Assembly (NCBI GenBank): GCA_020056645.1
Contig: JAGVHJ010000101.1
Location: 1 to 5,925 of the forward strand
Length of the DNA stretch: 5,925 nt
Direction of reading: 5' to 3'
DNA from: Desulfobacterales bacterium
GTDB taxonomy: Bacteria; Desulfobacterota; Desulfobacteria; Desulfobacterales; JAHIVH01
Shown: positions 5,705 through 5,925 of the stretch, piece after piece
How the letters are laid out: each line of letters starts with the position of its first letter
Position numbering within the stretch: the stretch's first letter is position 1
Translations under genes and position numbers: made by a program
The notes under the pieces: model-generated
The model's input: the letters and a program-made list of their open reading frames with translations, nothing else
What the model was told of the DNA's origin: nothing
Databases searched by the model: none

Positions 5705-5925
5705 ATGAACGATCTTGATAAAAATGTAAAAAATGATCTATTCGCCCGATATCTGGGCATTGAACTCATCGACCTTCAAAAAGGGCGGGCCGTCACCTCC
5801 CTGAAGATCAATGAAAATCATCTGAACGGCATCGGTATCGCCCATGGGGCGGCAGTCTTCGCCCTCGCGGATTACGCCTTCGCCGCGGCTTCCAATTCCC
5901 ACGGAATCACCGCCGTCGCATTGAA
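5705..5925 (+). CDS. PaaI-type hotdog acyl-CoA thioesterase (3' partial)
   Basis: Only the first 73 codons are in the window; the frame is open at the right edge. Residues 12-22 (LFARYLGIELI) and 29-36 (AVTSLKIN) give the first helix and strand of a hotdog fold. The key block is HLNGIGIAHGAAVFALADYAFAAASNSHG (39-67): the NG, the HG at 47-48, and the Asp of LAD (56), which corresponds to the catalytic acid of PaaI-type thioesterases. Members hydrolyse acyl- or aryl-CoA thioesters in the cytoplasm; E. coli PaaI acts on hydroxyphenylacetyl-CoA, but the substrate here cannot be told. Residue 49 is Ala where HGG is most common. The ATG lies 13 bp after the DUF2804 stop with only a weak GGA upstream, which suggests coupling to the preceding gene. 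Full length in this family is about 130-150 residues, so roughly half is missing. Confidence 0.9.
   Translation, partial: MNDLDKNVKNDLFARYLGIELIDLQKGRAVTSLKINENHLNGIGIAHGAAVFALADYAFAAASNSHGITAVAL

Overview
The window looks like a chromosomal stretch of a moderate-GC Gram-negative bacterium, most likely a Desulfobacterota (delta-proteobacterial, Desulfobacterales-like) organism. That placement is inferred from gene content: the tail of a giant ATPase/TPR signalling protein with a GAF-SpoIIE output, an HDOD-domain protein, an outer-membrane protein, a DUF2804 protein and a PaaI thioesterase. No single gene proves the taxon. I see no rRNA, tRNA, CRISPR array, insertion sequence or phage gene.

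Layout: (1) From the left edge to 1625 (+) is the 3' part of a large signalling protein, TPR-type helical tail, GAF sensor and PP2C/SpoIIE serine phosphatase. Its 5' end lies outside the window. (2) Between 1626 and 1681 lies a short gap between convergent genes, filled by a degenerate 9-bp G/T-rich tandem repeat. (3) From 3807 back to 1682 (-) is a two-gene operon: a 504-aa HDOD protein, then a 199-aa exported beta-barrel-like protein whose Shine-Dalgarno sequence is embedded in the end of the HDOD gene. (4) From 3808 to 4055 is a 248-bp divergent regulatory region with two copies of AAAAACGGTT, small palindromes, promoter-like elements and a hairpin. (5) From 4056 rightwards (+) is a compact operon: a 198-aa protein with two ribbon-helix-helix (RHH) motifs and a helical C-terminal tail, a 334-aa DUF2804 protein, and the first 73 codons of a PaaI-type hotdog thioesterase that runs off the right edge.

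How the parts may work together: the left gene and the HDOD gene are signalling proteins, but their targets are not in the window. The right operon pairs a probable DNA-binding protein with a DUF2804 protein and an acyl-CoA thioesterase. The most interesting hypothesis is that the tandem-RHH protein binds the repeated AAAAACGGTT element in front of its own gene and controls this operon and perhaps the divergent HDOD operon. This is inference from sequence layout only.
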